Shown here: piece after piece, positions 37,372 to 46,511 of the stretch | Numbering within the stretch: position 1 is the stretch's first letter | Layout: each line of letters begins with the position of its first letter | Assembly (NCBI RefSeq): GCF_005217605.1 | Contig: NZ_SZPX01000003.1 | Span: forward strand, 186,001-250,000 | Direction of reading: 5' to 3' | From: Sulfurimonas crateris | Lineage (GTDB): Bacteria; Campylobacterota; Campylobacteria; Campylobacterales; Sulfurimonadaceae | Length of the DNA stretch: 64,000 bases | Notes under the pieces: generated by a model | What the model saw: only the letters and a program-made list of their open reading frames with translations | Databases searched by the model: none | Told to the model about the DNA's origin: nothing | Translations under genes and position numbers: made by a program

Positions 37372-38586
37372 CTAAACTACTATCTCAAATACATTGAACT
37401 TTCCGTCATGATAATAGAGAAGCTCAAAACCGTGTTTATCCATAATTCTTCTAACTAGACTAAGCCCCAAACCATACCCTGACTGGTTTCTTGAGTTGTC
37501 GCCCTGAGTAAAAGCTTCACAATAGTACTCCAGAGGTTTGTCCAAAACATCACCAATGCTCTTTACGGATATGTTCGTATCTCTTACAACAACATACACC
37601 GGTTTTTGGGTTCCATATTTAAGCGCATTGTCGATTAAGTTCTTAAGAGCTATTGAGAGGTAGTTAAGGTCACCTTTTATCTTAAAGCTTGACTCTATAG
37701 TTATATCTACAAGATTTTCATCCTCTATAAAAAGTTTAGAGAGCGCCTCTCCAACTAGCGTATCGGAGCTAAAGTTCTCGATGTTTAGTTTGTTTTGATT
37801 TGCATTAAGTTTTTCAAGACATAAGAGCTCGTTTATCATCTCATCTATTTGAAAAAGTGCCTTGTTTAAGATTCTTTTGTACTTAGTATCTTCTATCATA
37901 TCAAGCGCTATCTTTGATTTTGAAATAGGGGTCTTTAGCTCATGACCGATATCGCGCAGCAGTCTCTGTCTGGATGTTATAAGATCTTGAATATTTGATG
38001 CCATAGAGTTAAATGTCTTAGCAACCTCCCCTATCTCATCTTTACACCCTGTTTTAATTCTAAGGCAGTACTCACCCTCTCCAAATTTTCTAATGATCTT
38101 TGATATATCTTTTAGTGGATATACCATCTTTAAAATTATGAGACATAGCAGTATCAAAATAAATATATCAGCCACAATCATATAGTTTAAGAACTCTTTT
38201 TTCTCAAAATTGTTATCTTGGGAGAGATCGATCACCAGCATCTCATCATCTAAATATTTCATATATAGAAGATATTTATTCTCTTTATCTCTTAATATCT
38301 TTATAGTTGAGAAATCAGTATTGTATTCATGAAGTATATGTGACTTCTCAATATATCTTCCCTTATCTTCGACAATCTCGAACTTTAGCTCTTTTAGCCT
38401 CTCTTCTAGGCTCTTTTGGTCACTGTTTGACATATATTTAAATAGCTCGCCAGAGACATGTATATACTTGTCTCTAAGTAGCATCTCAATAGTATCTTTT
38501 GTCAGTTTGTTTATCTCAATAGAGACGAAAAACATCAAAGAGAAAGTGATGAGAAAAAATATAATAACTTTATAAAAGATTGACAT
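37372..38586 (-). CDS. Two-component sensor histidine kinase (ArsS-like)
   Basis: The 404-residue kinase has two membrane segments (about 5-25 and 133-154) flanking a periplasmic sensor of about 108 residues, a HAMP domain, and a phosphoacceptor helix LLRDIGHELKTPISKSKIAL (histidine near residue 216). The ATPase domain shows LIDNALKYG and GYGLGLSLVRRIMDKHG. The D-I-G-H-E-L-K-T-P-I-S-K version is typical of the ArsS subgroup of this phylum. The periplasmic ligand is unknown. A CpxP-like gene two genes upstream suggests envelope stress. It lies 3 bases after the regulator. Confidence 0.93.
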   Translation of the reverse strand: MSIFYKVIIFFLITFSLMFFVSIEINKLTKDTIEMLLRDKYIHVSGELFKYMSNSDQKSLEERLKELKFEIVEDKGRYIEKSHILHEYNTDFSTIKILRDKENKYLLYMKYLDDEMLVIDLSQDNNFEKKEFLNYMIVADIFILILLCLIILKMVYPLKDISKIIRKFGEGEYCLRIKTGCKDEIGEVAKTFNSMASNIQDLITSRQRLLRDIGHELKTPISKSKIALDMIEDTKYKRILNKALFQIDEMINELLCLEKLNANQNKLNIENFSSDTLVGEALSKLFIEDENLVDITIESSFKIKGDLNYLSIALKNLIDNALKYGTQKPVYVVVRDTNISVKSIGDVLDKPLEYYCEAFTQGDNSRNQSGYGLGLSLVRRIMDKHGFELLYYHDGKFNVFEIVV

Positions 38587-38589
38587 CTG

Positions 38590-39258
38590 TTATCCTATAA
38601 ATTTATAGCCTATGCCCCATATAGACTTTATGTACTGAGGATCTTTAGAATCATCGCCTAATTTTTGTCTTAGATTGCTTATATGCATATCTATCGTTCT
38701 GTCTTTTGAGCTGTACTCAATTCCGCATACTGCATTTGATATTGACTCTCTGGATAAAACCTTACCGATATTAAATAAAAAAAGATGCAAAATGTCATAC
38801 TCTATCTTGGTAAGATCCAGTGTAAGCCCGTCTATCTTTATCTCATGCTTATCTTCATCTATCTCAAAGTTGTTTATAGTCTTGTTTTTACTTGTTCCTC
38901 TTCTTAAGATCGCGTTGATCCTAAGAACAAGCTCTCTAGGCTCGTAAGGTTTTGCCAAATAATCATCGGCACCCAAATCAAAGCCCAATATCTTATCGCT
39001 TATTTCACCTCTTGCCGATGAGATTATAATTGGAATAGCCGATATTTGCCTGATCTTTTTACATACATCAAAGCCATCCATTTGCGGCAGCATAAGATCA
39101 AGAACAACAAGGGAGTATTTATCGCTATGATTTTCCAGATGAGCAAGCGCCTCTTTTGGCTTAGTGAAAGCCTCTACATGCAGTTCATAGTTCTCTAAAT
39201 AGTCGCGAATCAATGTCTGCATATCCAGATCATCTTCTATAAGTAAAATATTATGCAT
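38590..39258 (-). CDS. OmpR-family response regulator
   Basis: The receiver domain has the acidic pair EDD (residues 7-9), the phosphorylation site VVLDLMLPQMDG with D near residue 53, and the conserved lysine in YLAKPYEPREL. The winged-helix output domain ends in DMHISNLRQKLGDDS and YIKSIWGIGYKF. I place the start at ATG 39258, seven bases behind GGAAG, where it overlaps the upstream stop as TAATG. A longer version would begin at TTG 39273. It is the partner of the kinase downstream. Confidence 0.93.
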   Translation of the reverse strand: MHNILLIEDDLDMQTLIRDYLENYELHVEAFTKPKEALAHLENHSDKYSLVVLDLMLPQMDGFDVCKKIRQISAIPIIISSARGEISDKILGFDLGADDYLAKPYEPRELVLRINAILRRGTSKNKTINNFEIDEDKHEIKIDGLTLDLTKIEYDILHLFLFNIGKVLSRESISNAVCGIEYSSKDRTIDMHISNLRQKLGDDSKDPQYIKSIWGIGYKFIG

Positions 39259-39632
39259 TACTTTACTTCCCAATCATCAATGTACTTTACAAAACTGATC
39301 CTCTGATCTATGCTCAAAAGAGAGTGCATTTTCGTAAGAAAGTTTTTCTCGATCTCTCTGGCCATGATATCTACACTCTTATCAAGAGTCTCTATATCAT
39401 GAATACTGAGATAATCTTTTAAAAAAAGATCCTTTTTCTTTAGCTCTGTCTCATCTTTAAATTTTTTAAACTCTTTTAGCTGAGTTCTAAATTCAAACAG
39501 GATCTCTTTTGCTGCATTGCTTTGTTCTTCTGAGAGGTTTATATGAGAGAGTTCTTTATTTATATGCTGAACTTTGTGATCTGCCATCAGCACAGCAGAT
39601 ATAGAAAATAGTAAAAAAATAATGTACTTCAA
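39258..39632 (-). CDS. CpxP/Spy-like periplasmic protein of the two-component operon
   Basis: The protein begins with a signal peptide (LKYIIFLLFSISAVLMA) and has a mature part of about 107 residues that is all helix and highly charged: INLSEEQSNAAKEILFEF, then FLTKMHSLLSIDQRISFVKY, where CpxP and Spy have paired L-T-x-x-Q motifs (here LSEEQ and LSIDQ). Such proteins sense or chaperone misfolded envelope proteins and regulate a partner kinase. I use the TTG at 39632 because AAAGGGGG lies seven bases before it; the ATG at 39653 has no such site. Confidence 0.72.
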   Translation of the reverse strand: MKYIIFLLFSISAVLMADHKVQHINKELSHINLSEEQSNAAKEILFEFRTQLKEFKKFKDETELKKKDLFLKDYLSIHDIETLDKSVDIMAREIEKNFLTKMHSLLSIDQRISFVKYIDDWEVK

Positions 39633-39699
39633 ATTAAATGCCCCCTTTAACATAAAGCGACTATTTTAATACTTTTATTATTTAATACACCTTGTTTGG

Positions 39700-41448
39700 C
39701 TATAAAACTTCTTTAACTTTTCTTATATGTTCAATAAAGAGTTCTTTCTCTTTATATCCTGATAATCGGTAGTTTTTTAACTCTCGCTTCTCTCTATCGA
39801 AAAAGATGATACCGGGGGGTCCAAAAAGAGAGAACTTTTTTAACATCTCTATATCAAAATCTGTATTCTCAGATATATCGACCTTTATTCTTTCAAACTC
39901 TTCAACTTCAAAAGCGACATCTTCCCTGCTAAGAACATCAGAATCAAGCTCTTTGCAGTTTTCACACCATTTTGCGCTAAAGTATACCATAACTGGCTTT
40001 GATGCTTGACGCAGCTCACTATCAAGCTCTCTTGCATTTATTGTTTTGAAAGTCACCTCAGATAGTGTAGAGACTGCCACCTTTGATGATACAAAAGGTT
40101 CAAGAGGAGCCTTAATGCTTTTTGCGCCGCCGATTGCCCCTACAATAAGAACCACTCCGTAGATAAGAGCGAGCATAGAGAGAAGTTTCTTGAGCTGCTG
40201 CATTCTGCTTATATCTACACTTTTGATATTTTCAAACGGGTTCATAAATATAGCCACGGCCACAAGAAGAACTCCCCATAACAGAAGTATAGTTTGAGCC
40301 TCTAGTATTCTTGAGAGAAGCCAGATAGAGAAGGCTATCATCGTAAAGCCGAAAAAGAGCTTTACGTCATCCATCCAGATGCCCGGTTTTGGCAGAAATT
40401 TACCCGCTCCCGCACCAAGCATAAGAAGAGGCACGCCCATTCCAAGGCTCATTAAAAAGAGCGACATTCCGCCTAGAAGCTCATTACCGCTCTGTCCTAT
40501 GTAGATAAGAGCACCTGCAAGAGGAGGTGCGACACACGGACCTACGATCAGTGCAGAGAGCACTCCAAGAAAGACTACGCTGTAGTACGATTTATCTCTG
40601 CCCCAAAGCGCTTTATTGTTTAAAAAAGATTGTATTTTTTTGGGCATCTGAATAGTAAAAGTGCCAAACATCGCCAAACTCAGTATAAAGAAAAGAGAAC
40701 TTACTGCTACTATGATCCAAGTCTGTTGGAAAAATGCCTGTATATTACTTCCAAGAGATGCAGCCAAAACACCTGCAAGTGCATAGACTACTGACATTGA
40801 TACCACATAAGTAAGAGATATAAAAAATCCCTGTCTCGTGCTTATGCTCTCTTTTTTGGAGATAATAACTGCAGAGAGTATAGGTATAACCGGAAGCATA
40901 CATGGAGTAAAAGCAAGAAGAAGGCCAAAACCGAAAAATGTAGCAAGTGTCAAAACTACACTACTGTTTTGAAGCATCTCCGCGATCGCATCCTGCTCAC
41001 TTTGGATATCTTTTGACTCAGAAGATAAAGCAGAGCTCTCTTTGAGAGGTTTTTCTTTAAAAAGCCTATACTCTTTTTCAAATCTATTTAATTCCGAGCA
41101 TCCATCATCCAAGGAGCAGAGCTGATAGTTGAGTATGATCTTAAACTCACTATCGCCCTCTCCTTCAAGATTTGCCTTTATATTTACGCTGCCAAAAAAA
41201 ACATCTTGCTCTTTATGTTTTGTCGCATCAGGATAAAATATGCTGCTGATAGCTACACCATCTCCTTCAACACTAAAATCGAGAGTATCATCAAGAATAT
41301 AGCTCTCATCTTCGAGAGATATACTCAGATCAAAACTGTTTTTGTTTTGAGTAACACTTATAGATGCCGAATCACTACTGCTGCTAAAAGCAATAATCGG
41401 TAAAAATATTGCGATTAAAACAAAGTGTAAAATGTAGCTCTTAAAAAT
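39700..41448 (-). CDS. dsbD: Thiol:disulfide interchange protein DsbD, apparent ATT start
   Basis: DsbD carries electrons from cytoplasmic thioredoxin to periplasmic proteins. The full frame gives 582 residues: signal peptide, N-terminal domain with its C-x5-C pair (CSLDDGC), eight membrane segments with AFTPCMLPVIP and VGPCVAPPLAG, and a C-terminal thioredoxin domain with KWCENC. In the frame that covers the N-terminal domain there is no ATG, GTG or TTG before 41112, which would delete that domain. An ATT at 41448 sits six bases after AAGGA and directly after in-frame stops, so ATT is the likely start. A homopolymer error in the T5 run is the alternative. Confidence 0.85.
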   Translation of the reverse strand: MFKSYILHFVLIAIFLPIIAFSSSSDSASISVTQNKNSFDLSISLEDESYILDDTLDFSVEGDGVAISSIFYPDATKHKEQDVFFGSVNIKANLEGEGDSEFKIILNYQLCSLDDGCSELNRFEKEYRLFKEKPLKESSALSSESKDIQSEQDAIAEMLQNSSVVLTLATFFGFGLLLAFTPCMLPVIPILSAVIISKKESISTRQGFFISLTYVVSMSVVYALAGVLAASLGSNIQAFFQQTWIIVAVSSLFFILSLAMFGTFTIQMPKKIQSFLNNKALWGRDKSYYSVVFLGVLSALIVGPCVAPPLAGALIYIGQSGNELLGGMSLFLMSLGMGVPLLMLGAGAGKFLPKPGIWMDDVKLFFGFTMIAFSIWLLSRILEAQTILLLWGVLLVAVAIFMNPFENIKSVDISRMQQLKKLLSMLALIYGVVLIVGAIGGAKSIKAPLEPFVSSKVAVSTLSEVTFKTINARELDSELRQASKPVMVYFSAKWCENCKELDSDVLSREDVAFEVEEFERIKVDISENTDFDIEMLKKFSLFGPPGIIFFDREKRELKNYRLSGYKEKELFIEHIRKVKEVL

Positions 41449-41480
41449 TCACTATCCTTGTAACACTATGATACTTAATA

Positions 41481-42059
41481 CTAATTATGTGAGCTTGCAG
41501 TTTTGATAGCCTGCATGATCTTTTTGAAATCAGGCTCATCACCGACATTTGGAACTATCTCTTGATATACTACTCTTCCATTCTTTCCTATAACGAATAC
41601 TGCTCTGATCAGCAGACCCTTAAGCTCGCCGTCAGTCACTATCACGCCATAATTTTCGCCAACTTCTCTATAGGCAAAATCAGAAGCTATGGAGATGTTT
41701 TTAATCCCATGTCCTTTACAAAAACGATCATCTGCATATGGAAGATCCATTGAAACGACAGTCATGTCAACACCATCAAACTGCTTTATCTCATCGTCAA
41801 ATCTTTTTGACTGAGCAGAACAGATAGGAGTATCAATTGATGGAACAGTAGCGATCACCTGAACTCTCTCGCTCTTTCCTCCGATCGTTTTTATTGAAAA
41901 ATCAGGCTCTGTAACACGAGCAACAGGCGCTTTTGCACCAACTATAGGAAAGTTCCCTTTAACATTAACGACCTCCCCGTTATAATTGATCGCAGCTTCT
42001 GCAGCAATCAAAGGTAGTGTTGAGAACACCATAATAAATAACAAAACTATTTTTTTCAT
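41481..42059 (-). CDS. tpx: Periplasmic thiol peroxidase
   Basis: This 192-residue peroxiredoxin removes hydrogen and alkyl peroxides. A signal peptide (MKKIVLLFIMVFSTLPLIAA) points to the periplasm; the common Tpx is cytoplasmic or unsignalled. The peroxidatic cysteine is in VPSIDTPICSAQSKRFDD and the resolving cysteine in DDRFCKGHGI. Reduction would need a periplasmic thiol donor, and dsbD begins 33 bases downstream. The C-terminus VGDEPDFKKIMQAI is typical. Confidence 0.95.
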   Translation of the reverse strand: MKKIVLLFIMVFSTLPLIAAEAAINYNGEVVNVKGNFPIVGAKAPVARVTEPDFSIKTIGGKSERVQVIATVPSIDTPICSAQSKRFDDEIKQFDGVDMTVVSMDLPYADDRFCKGHGIKNISIASDFAYREVGENYGVIVTDGELKGLLIRAVFVIGKNGRVVYQEIVPNVGDEPDFKKIMQAIKTASSHN

Positions 42060-42295
42060 CTGTATACGCCCCTTGGTATAAAAAGTATCGGATTATAACA
42101 AATTATAAACTGCTACGCAATTAAAATATAATATTTTTTTATGTTTTTAAAATTTTTCGAACGATTGCTATAACATATAGTTAAAAATATAACGAGCCTT
42201 AGTCAGTTTAACAGATCATCTTAAGGGTGGCTTAAAGCTTTATCGAAAGTTTCTTTTGCTAAGATTGTGATAATTTTATAATAGATGGAGTACAA

Positions 42296-43888
42296 ATGTT
42301 ACCGTCAGTTAGATCTCGAATAATTTTTACAATTTTATTTTTTGCCGCCCTTGCAATCGGTTCTTTATATACTTATATCTCCTATACTTTCAACAACTTT
42401 TCCAATAAAACTGCAAAACAGTCCCTTACTATGCTAAGTCAATCAATCTTTCAAACAGTAACACAAGGTATGCTGGCAGGTGATCCACAAGTTGTTCAAG
42501 AGACACTTGAAAGGGCAAGAAAAATTCAGGGTATTGAGTCACTGGATGTTTCAAAATCAGAACTGGTTTTAGAGATCTATAAAAAAGATGGCGAAACCTT
42601 TACGGCAACCCCGATGGTTAGAGATGTTTTTGCAAGTAAAGAGCCTAAAACAATTGAAAAAACACAAAATAATCACCACACAATACAACTTCTAAATCCA
42701 ATGATAGCAGACAAAAGTTGTATATCATGCCACTATAATGCAAAAGATGGAGATATTCTCGGCGTCATGAATCTTGTTGTCTCTTTGGATTCAAATGATA
42801 AAGAGATCAATGACACAAAAATAGTCTTGCTTATTACGCTTGCTGTTGCTTTTATCGCTTTTGTCATTATTATGAGCATTTTCTTCTCAAAAGAGGTTAT
42901 AGCTCCGTTAGATGAACTTCGTTCAAGAATAAGAGCCCTTGTTGATGGCGACAAAGATTTAACAAAACGAATTGAGGTTGTACGTGAAAACGAGTTTGCA
43001 CAATCTGCATATGCGGTCAATGACTTTGTAAGTTCAATACAAGACACAATAAATGACGTAAAATCTCTTGGAAGTAAAAATGTCTCAATCGCAAACACTA
43101 TCACTAATGCATCATCATTCATAAACAAAAGTATAGAAGAGGAGAGTGTCATAGTCTCTCATACTACGGAAAAAAGCAGATCTATAAAAGAGATTCTTGA
43201 CCTCTCTATTGAGATGGCAAAAGAGACACAGCAGAGAGTCTCACAGGCAAACGCAAATCTTGAATCCTCAAAAGAGGCATTAGGTGAATTGGTAAGTGAG
43301 GTTGAAGTATTTATTGAAGTAGAGCATGAACTCTCAGACCAGTTGATACACTTAAAACAAGATGCGGATCAGGTAAAGAGCGTCCTTGTTGTTATTAAAG
43401 ATATAGCAGAACAGACGAACCTTCTAGCCCTAAATGCTGCCATCGAAGCGGCGCGAGCAGGTGAACATGGACGCGGTTTTGCCGTCGTAGCAGATGAAGT
43501 GAGAAAACTCGCAGAACGTACACAAAAATCACTTACTGAGATAGAGATAAGTGTTAGTACTATTGTTCAATCCATAAACGACGTAAGCGACAAGATGAAC
43601 GAAAATGCACAAGGGATGCAGAGACTAACATCCATTTCACAAGATGTTGAGCAAAAGGTCAATGAGACATCCCTAGAGATGCAGCACTCCATTGAAGTTG
43701 CCGTTAAATCAGTAGAAGATTCAAAAATAATGGTAAAACATACGGATGAGATAATTAATCAAATTGCAGAGATAAACGCTCACTCATCTTCAAACAAAGA
43801 AAAAGTAATAAGCATCGAAAATGATTCCAAGAATCTGCTTGAAGTGGCTCACTTACTGGATTCTCGTATTAACGAATTTAAAAGCTAA
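42296..43888 (+). CDS. Methyl-accepting chemotaxis protein with c-type haem motif
   Basis: The 530-residue receptor has a membrane segment (10-30), a periplasmic domain ending in [18 protein letters not shown] with a CxxCH haem-binding site near residue 143, a second membrane segment (about 176-198), HAMP, and the signalling hairpin [20 protein letters not shown] with [18 protein letters not shown]. The periplasmic part resembles the DUF3365-type haem domains. It should steer movement by redox or gas signals. The ATG follows GGAG. Confidence 0.93.
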   Translation: MLPSVRSRIIFTILFFAALAIGSLYTYISYTFNNFSNKTAKQSLTMLSQSIFQTVTQGMLAGDPQVVQETLERARKIQGIESLDVSKSELVLEIYKKDGETFTATPMVRDVFASKEPKTIEKTQNNHHTIQLLNPMIADKSCISCHYNAKDGDILGVMNLVVSLDSNDKEINDTKIVLLITLAVAFIAFVIIMSIFFSKEVIAPLDELRSRIRALVDGDKDLTKRIEVVRENEFAQSAYAVNDFVSSIQDTINDVKSLGSKNVSIANTITNASSFINKSIEEESVIVSHTTEKSRSIKEILDLSIEMAKETQQRVSQANANLESSKEALGELVSEVEVFIEVEHELSDQLIHLKQDADQVKSVLVVIKDIAEQTNLLALNAAIEAARAGEHGRGFAVVADEVRKLAERTQKSLTEIEISVSTIVQSINDVSDKMNENAQGMQRLTSISQDVEQKVNETSLEMQHSIEVAVKSVEDSKIMVKHTDEIINQIAEINAHSSSNKEKVISIENDSKNLLEVAHLLDSRINEFKS

Positions 43889-43894
43889 GAAAAT

Positions 43895-43916
43895 GTTCTT
43901 GCAATTTTGCAAGAAC
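43895..43916. terminator. Bidirectional terminator-like hairpin
   Basis: GTTCTTGCAA and TTGCAAGAAC form a perfect ten-base stem with a two-base loop, right between two convergent genes (stops at 43888 and 43921). Flanking A and T runs are short. Confidence 0.75.
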
Positions 43917-43920
43917 TATA

Positions 43921-44475
43921 TTAAGCTTTTTTAGCCACCAAAGAAGCGACTTTTATTCTCTCGCCTCTTAAATTTGTATCTATTTTCTCTTCATAGTAGA
44001 TGACATCAAGCCCTATAAAAGAGTGTAGAAGTTCATTTTTGCGCAGCAAGTAGTCAAGGTTTGTCGTTGGCATCTTAAAATCTCCGTGAGCGACTATAAA
44101 AGTCTCAAAAACCAAAACTCCGCCACTCTTGAGCGCCTCTTTCATCTGAGAGACCAGACGACGATTTAAGTAGTTTACATTCACGATCAGATCATATTTA
44201 TTAGGAGTTAGATTATACTTATCCAAGTCCGTATCGATCTTTTTGATCGTAGAGCTATTTTTTACACGCTCTAAAGCATAGTCTGAAATATCTACGGCAT
44301 CAACCATAAAACCCAAGTCAGCCAAATAGTGTGTATTTCTGCCCGTACCGCATGCCACGTCTATCGCCTGACCTACATTTGCATGTGAAATATACTTATC
44401 CAATAGTGCAGAGACCTCCTGCGGCATAGGATTGTCCAAATATCTCTCGTTCCATCTCTGTTTATCTTCTTTCAT
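43921..44475 (-). CDS. Class I SAM-dependent methyltransferase (TehB-like)
   Basis: The 184-residue protein starts with WNERYLDN and has the SAM-binding motif AIDVACGTGRNTHYLADLG near residue 38, then VDAVDISDYALERV and the later DLIVNVNYLNR and GGVLVFETF. The layout matches small tellurite/thiopurine-type methyltransferases. The real substrate is unknown. It is the last gene of a minus-strand run with the polyamine genes, starting 13 bases after nspC. Confidence 0.88.
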   Translation of the reverse strand: MKEDKQRWNERYLDNPMPQEVSALLDKYISHANVGQAIDVACGTGRNTHYLADLGFMVDAVDISDYALERVKNSSTIKKIDTDLDKYNLTPNKYDLIVNVNYLNRRLVSQMKEALKSGGVLVFETFIVAHGDFKMPTTNLDYLLRKNELLHSFIGLDVIYYEEKIDTNLRGERIKVASLVAKKA

Positions 44476-44487
44476 AACATATCCCCC

Positions 44488-45636
44488 TTAAGATAATCTA
44501 TTTTTGTAATCTTGATATCCAAACTCTTTAATTAACTCCAGAGTGTTATCTTCTCTTAGTATAGCCAATGAAGGTAACTTGATACCGTTGAAGGTAGTGT
44601 TTTTAACAAAAGTGTAGTGGATCTGATCTTCAAATATCACTCTATCACCCACCTGCAGCGGTTCATCAAAGGAGTAATCACCCATAATGTCTCCCGCTAA
44701 GCAGGTATTTCCGCCAAAGCGGTAGGTGTAAGGTTTCTCTCCTGCTTCACCGCTTCCTCTAACCATTGCACGATACGGCATCGCAAGCGTGTCGGGCATA
44801 TGAGCTTCTGCCGAAGTGTCCAATATGGCTATATCCATGCCGTTGTGTACAATATCTAGCACTGTGCTCACAAGTACTCCCGTCTGCCATCCGACTGCTT
44901 CTCCAGGCTCCAGATAGACATCTACATCATACTTTGCTCTAAACTCTTTTATGATGCGAATCAGCTTATCGACATCATATCCCTCTTTTGTTATATGGTG
45001 ACCTCCGCCAAAATTGATATATTTCAGCCCTTTAAAGTACTTTGAGAACTTCGCTTCAAAAGCCTGCAGTACATCCTCTAGAGCATCGACATTCTGCTCA
45101 CACAGAGCGTGAAAATTGAGTCCGTCAATATACTCTAAGACTCTCTCATCAAAATTCTCAAGTGTAGTGCCCAGACGGCTGTAGAGCCCGCATGGGTTGT
45201 AGATATCTTTTGGAGAGGAAGATTGCTCCGGATTTATTCTCAAGGAGAGGCTTATCTCTGAGTCTATCTCTTTGACTCTGTCGTAATATTTAAAAAGCTG
45301 GTTAGGTGAGTTAAAGACAATATGGTCGGATATGCGTGCAATATCTTCGATATCCTCATCTTTGTATGCAGGCGAATATGTATGCACTTCAAGATTCTCA
45401 TCATCTTTTGCAAACTCATCTCTAGCCAATAATGCTTCATGCAATCCGCTTGCAGTACACCCTTTTAGATACTCTTTTACCAAAGGAAACGTACTCCACA
45501 TAGCAAAGCCTTTAAGCGCTAGAATAACCTTTGCTCCGCTCTCTATTTGAACACGGTTTAAAATCTCAAGATTTGCACGAAGTAAAGACTCGTCGCACAT
45601 GTAATAGGGTGTAGATAACAAGTTAGAGTTTTGCAT
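44488..45636 (-). CDS. nspC: Carboxynorspermidine decarboxylase
   Basis: NspC removes CO2 from carboxynorspermidine or carboxyspermidine to give the triamine. It is a PLP enzyme of the alanine-racemase fold: PLP lysine in LALKGFAMW (K42), then NFGGGHHIT, and LEPGEAVGW. The active-site cysteine loop appears as GNTCLAGD. The start is the ATG at 45636, five bases behind GGAGA; another ATG lies 12 bases upstream. Together with the dehydrogenase gene at 46512-47696 it makes spermidine or norspermidine without the SpeE route. Confidence 0.94.
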   Translation of the reverse strand: MQNSNLLSTPYYMCDESLLRANLEILNRVQIESGAKVILALKGFAMWSTFPLVKEYLKGCTASGLHEALLARDEFAKDDENLEVHTYSPAYKDEDIEDIARISDHIVFNSPNQLFKYYDRVKEIDSEISLSLRINPEQSSSPKDIYNPCGLYSRLGTTLENFDERVLEYIDGLNFHALCEQNVDALEDVLQAFEAKFSKYFKGLKYINFGGGHHITKEGYDVDKLIRIIKEFRAKYDVDVYLEPGEAVGWQTGVLVSTVLDIVHNGMDIAILDTSAEAHMPDTLAMPYRAMVRGSGEAGEKPYTYRFGGNTCLAGDIMGDYSFDEPLQVGDRVIFEDQIHYTFVKNTTFNGIKLPSLAILREDNTLELIKEFGYQDYKNRLS

Positions 45637-45656
45637 AATGTTCTCCATGCTTTTTG

Positions 45657-46508
45657 CTATTTTTTTCTCATTCTATTTATTAGAATTTGGTTGTATTTCT
45701 CTTTTACTCTCAGAGCTATATGTTCGAAATCATCGGCATCAAGCCCCATCTCTTCAACTATTTCACAAGCCTCTTTTATTGACTCTTGTGTTAAAACGTT
45801 CCTCGGATTTACGGCAGTTCTTATAACATCTAGCGAGTCTATGTATGATTTGACTTTCGGGCTTACGTTTGTCTCAAAATCCAATCCCTTCAGTATCTCT
45901 ACATATAGAGGCTCAAGCATCCAGTGCTCAAAAAGAAGCGCGCTTAGGTAGTAGGTCGTAGTTCCAAGCAGGCTATACTCATACTCAATGACATTTTTTG
46001 AATTTCTATAACCTATTTCAAACTTCTTTGCATAGTGGCTCTTTAGAACCTCATTTGCCAGCACTAGCTTTCCAGTCTCCATTATAAGTGCCAAAGGTGA
46101 CATAAACTGAGCATGTCTAAGATCTACTCTGGAGTACCACTGCATCATTAAAGTGCTTTGGAGCTGGCATATATCGTTAAATCTCTTGTTATCTACGCCG
46201 TAGATCTCGGTATCTGTTTTAAGCTCTTTATCGACTGCGTACTTTAAGACCAGACCGTAGATCTCATCAGTTCCAAAAAGCGTTACTGCCTGAGCAATTG
46301 AGGCTATTTTTCTTGAAAAGCCGTATATAGGGGCATTTATCATCTTTAGAATATTTGCAGCGAGTGCCGCATCATCCTCTATAACCTTTACAAGTCTTAT
46401 AATATCGATATTTTGAGAGCCGCAGCTATATATCTGCTGTATTATAAACGGTGTGTTTGATAGTGGCGGCAGAGACTCTACATCTGAAATTATATGTTTA
46501 AAGGTCAT
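45657..46508 (-). CDS. HDOD-domain signalling protein
   Basis: The 283-residue protein carries the HDOD domain: PFIIQQIYSC, then EDDAALAANILKMINAPIYGF, and IASIAQAVTLFGTDEIYGLVL. It lacks the HD catalytic pair, as usual for HDOD. These proteins act in regulation, including chemotaxis, cyclic-di-GMP and stress, without known enzymatic activity. Its position between the two carboxynorspermidine genes, with gaps of 3 and 20 bases, suggests co-expression. Confidence 0.9.
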   Translation of the reverse strand: MTFKHIISDVESLPPLSNTPFIIQQIYSCGSQNIDIIRLVKVIEDDAALAANILKMINAPIYGFSRKIASIAQAVTLFGTDEIYGLVLKYAVDKELKTDTEIYGVDNKRFNDICQLQSTLMMQWYSRVDLRHAQFMSPLALIMETGKLVLANEVLKSHYAKKFEIGYRNSKNVIEYEYSLLGTTTYYLSALLFEHWMLEPLYVEILKGLDFETNVSPKVKSYIDSLDVIRTAVNPRNVLTQESIKEACEIVEEMGLDADDFEHIALRVKEKYNQILINRMRKK

Positions 46509-46511
46509 TAT

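Noticed and set aside
39258-39273. Longer start (TTG at 39273) for the response regulator
   Set aside because: The ATG at 39258 has GGAAG at the right distance and gives the normal receiver N-terminus.
42241-42295. FliA or sigma-54 promoter before the haem chemoreceptor
   Set aside because: GAAAGTTT and GTGATAA are spaced 13 rather than about 11 bases, and TGGCTTAAAGCTT lacks the GC element of sigma-54 sites. A TATAAT is also present, but too close to the start to be certain.
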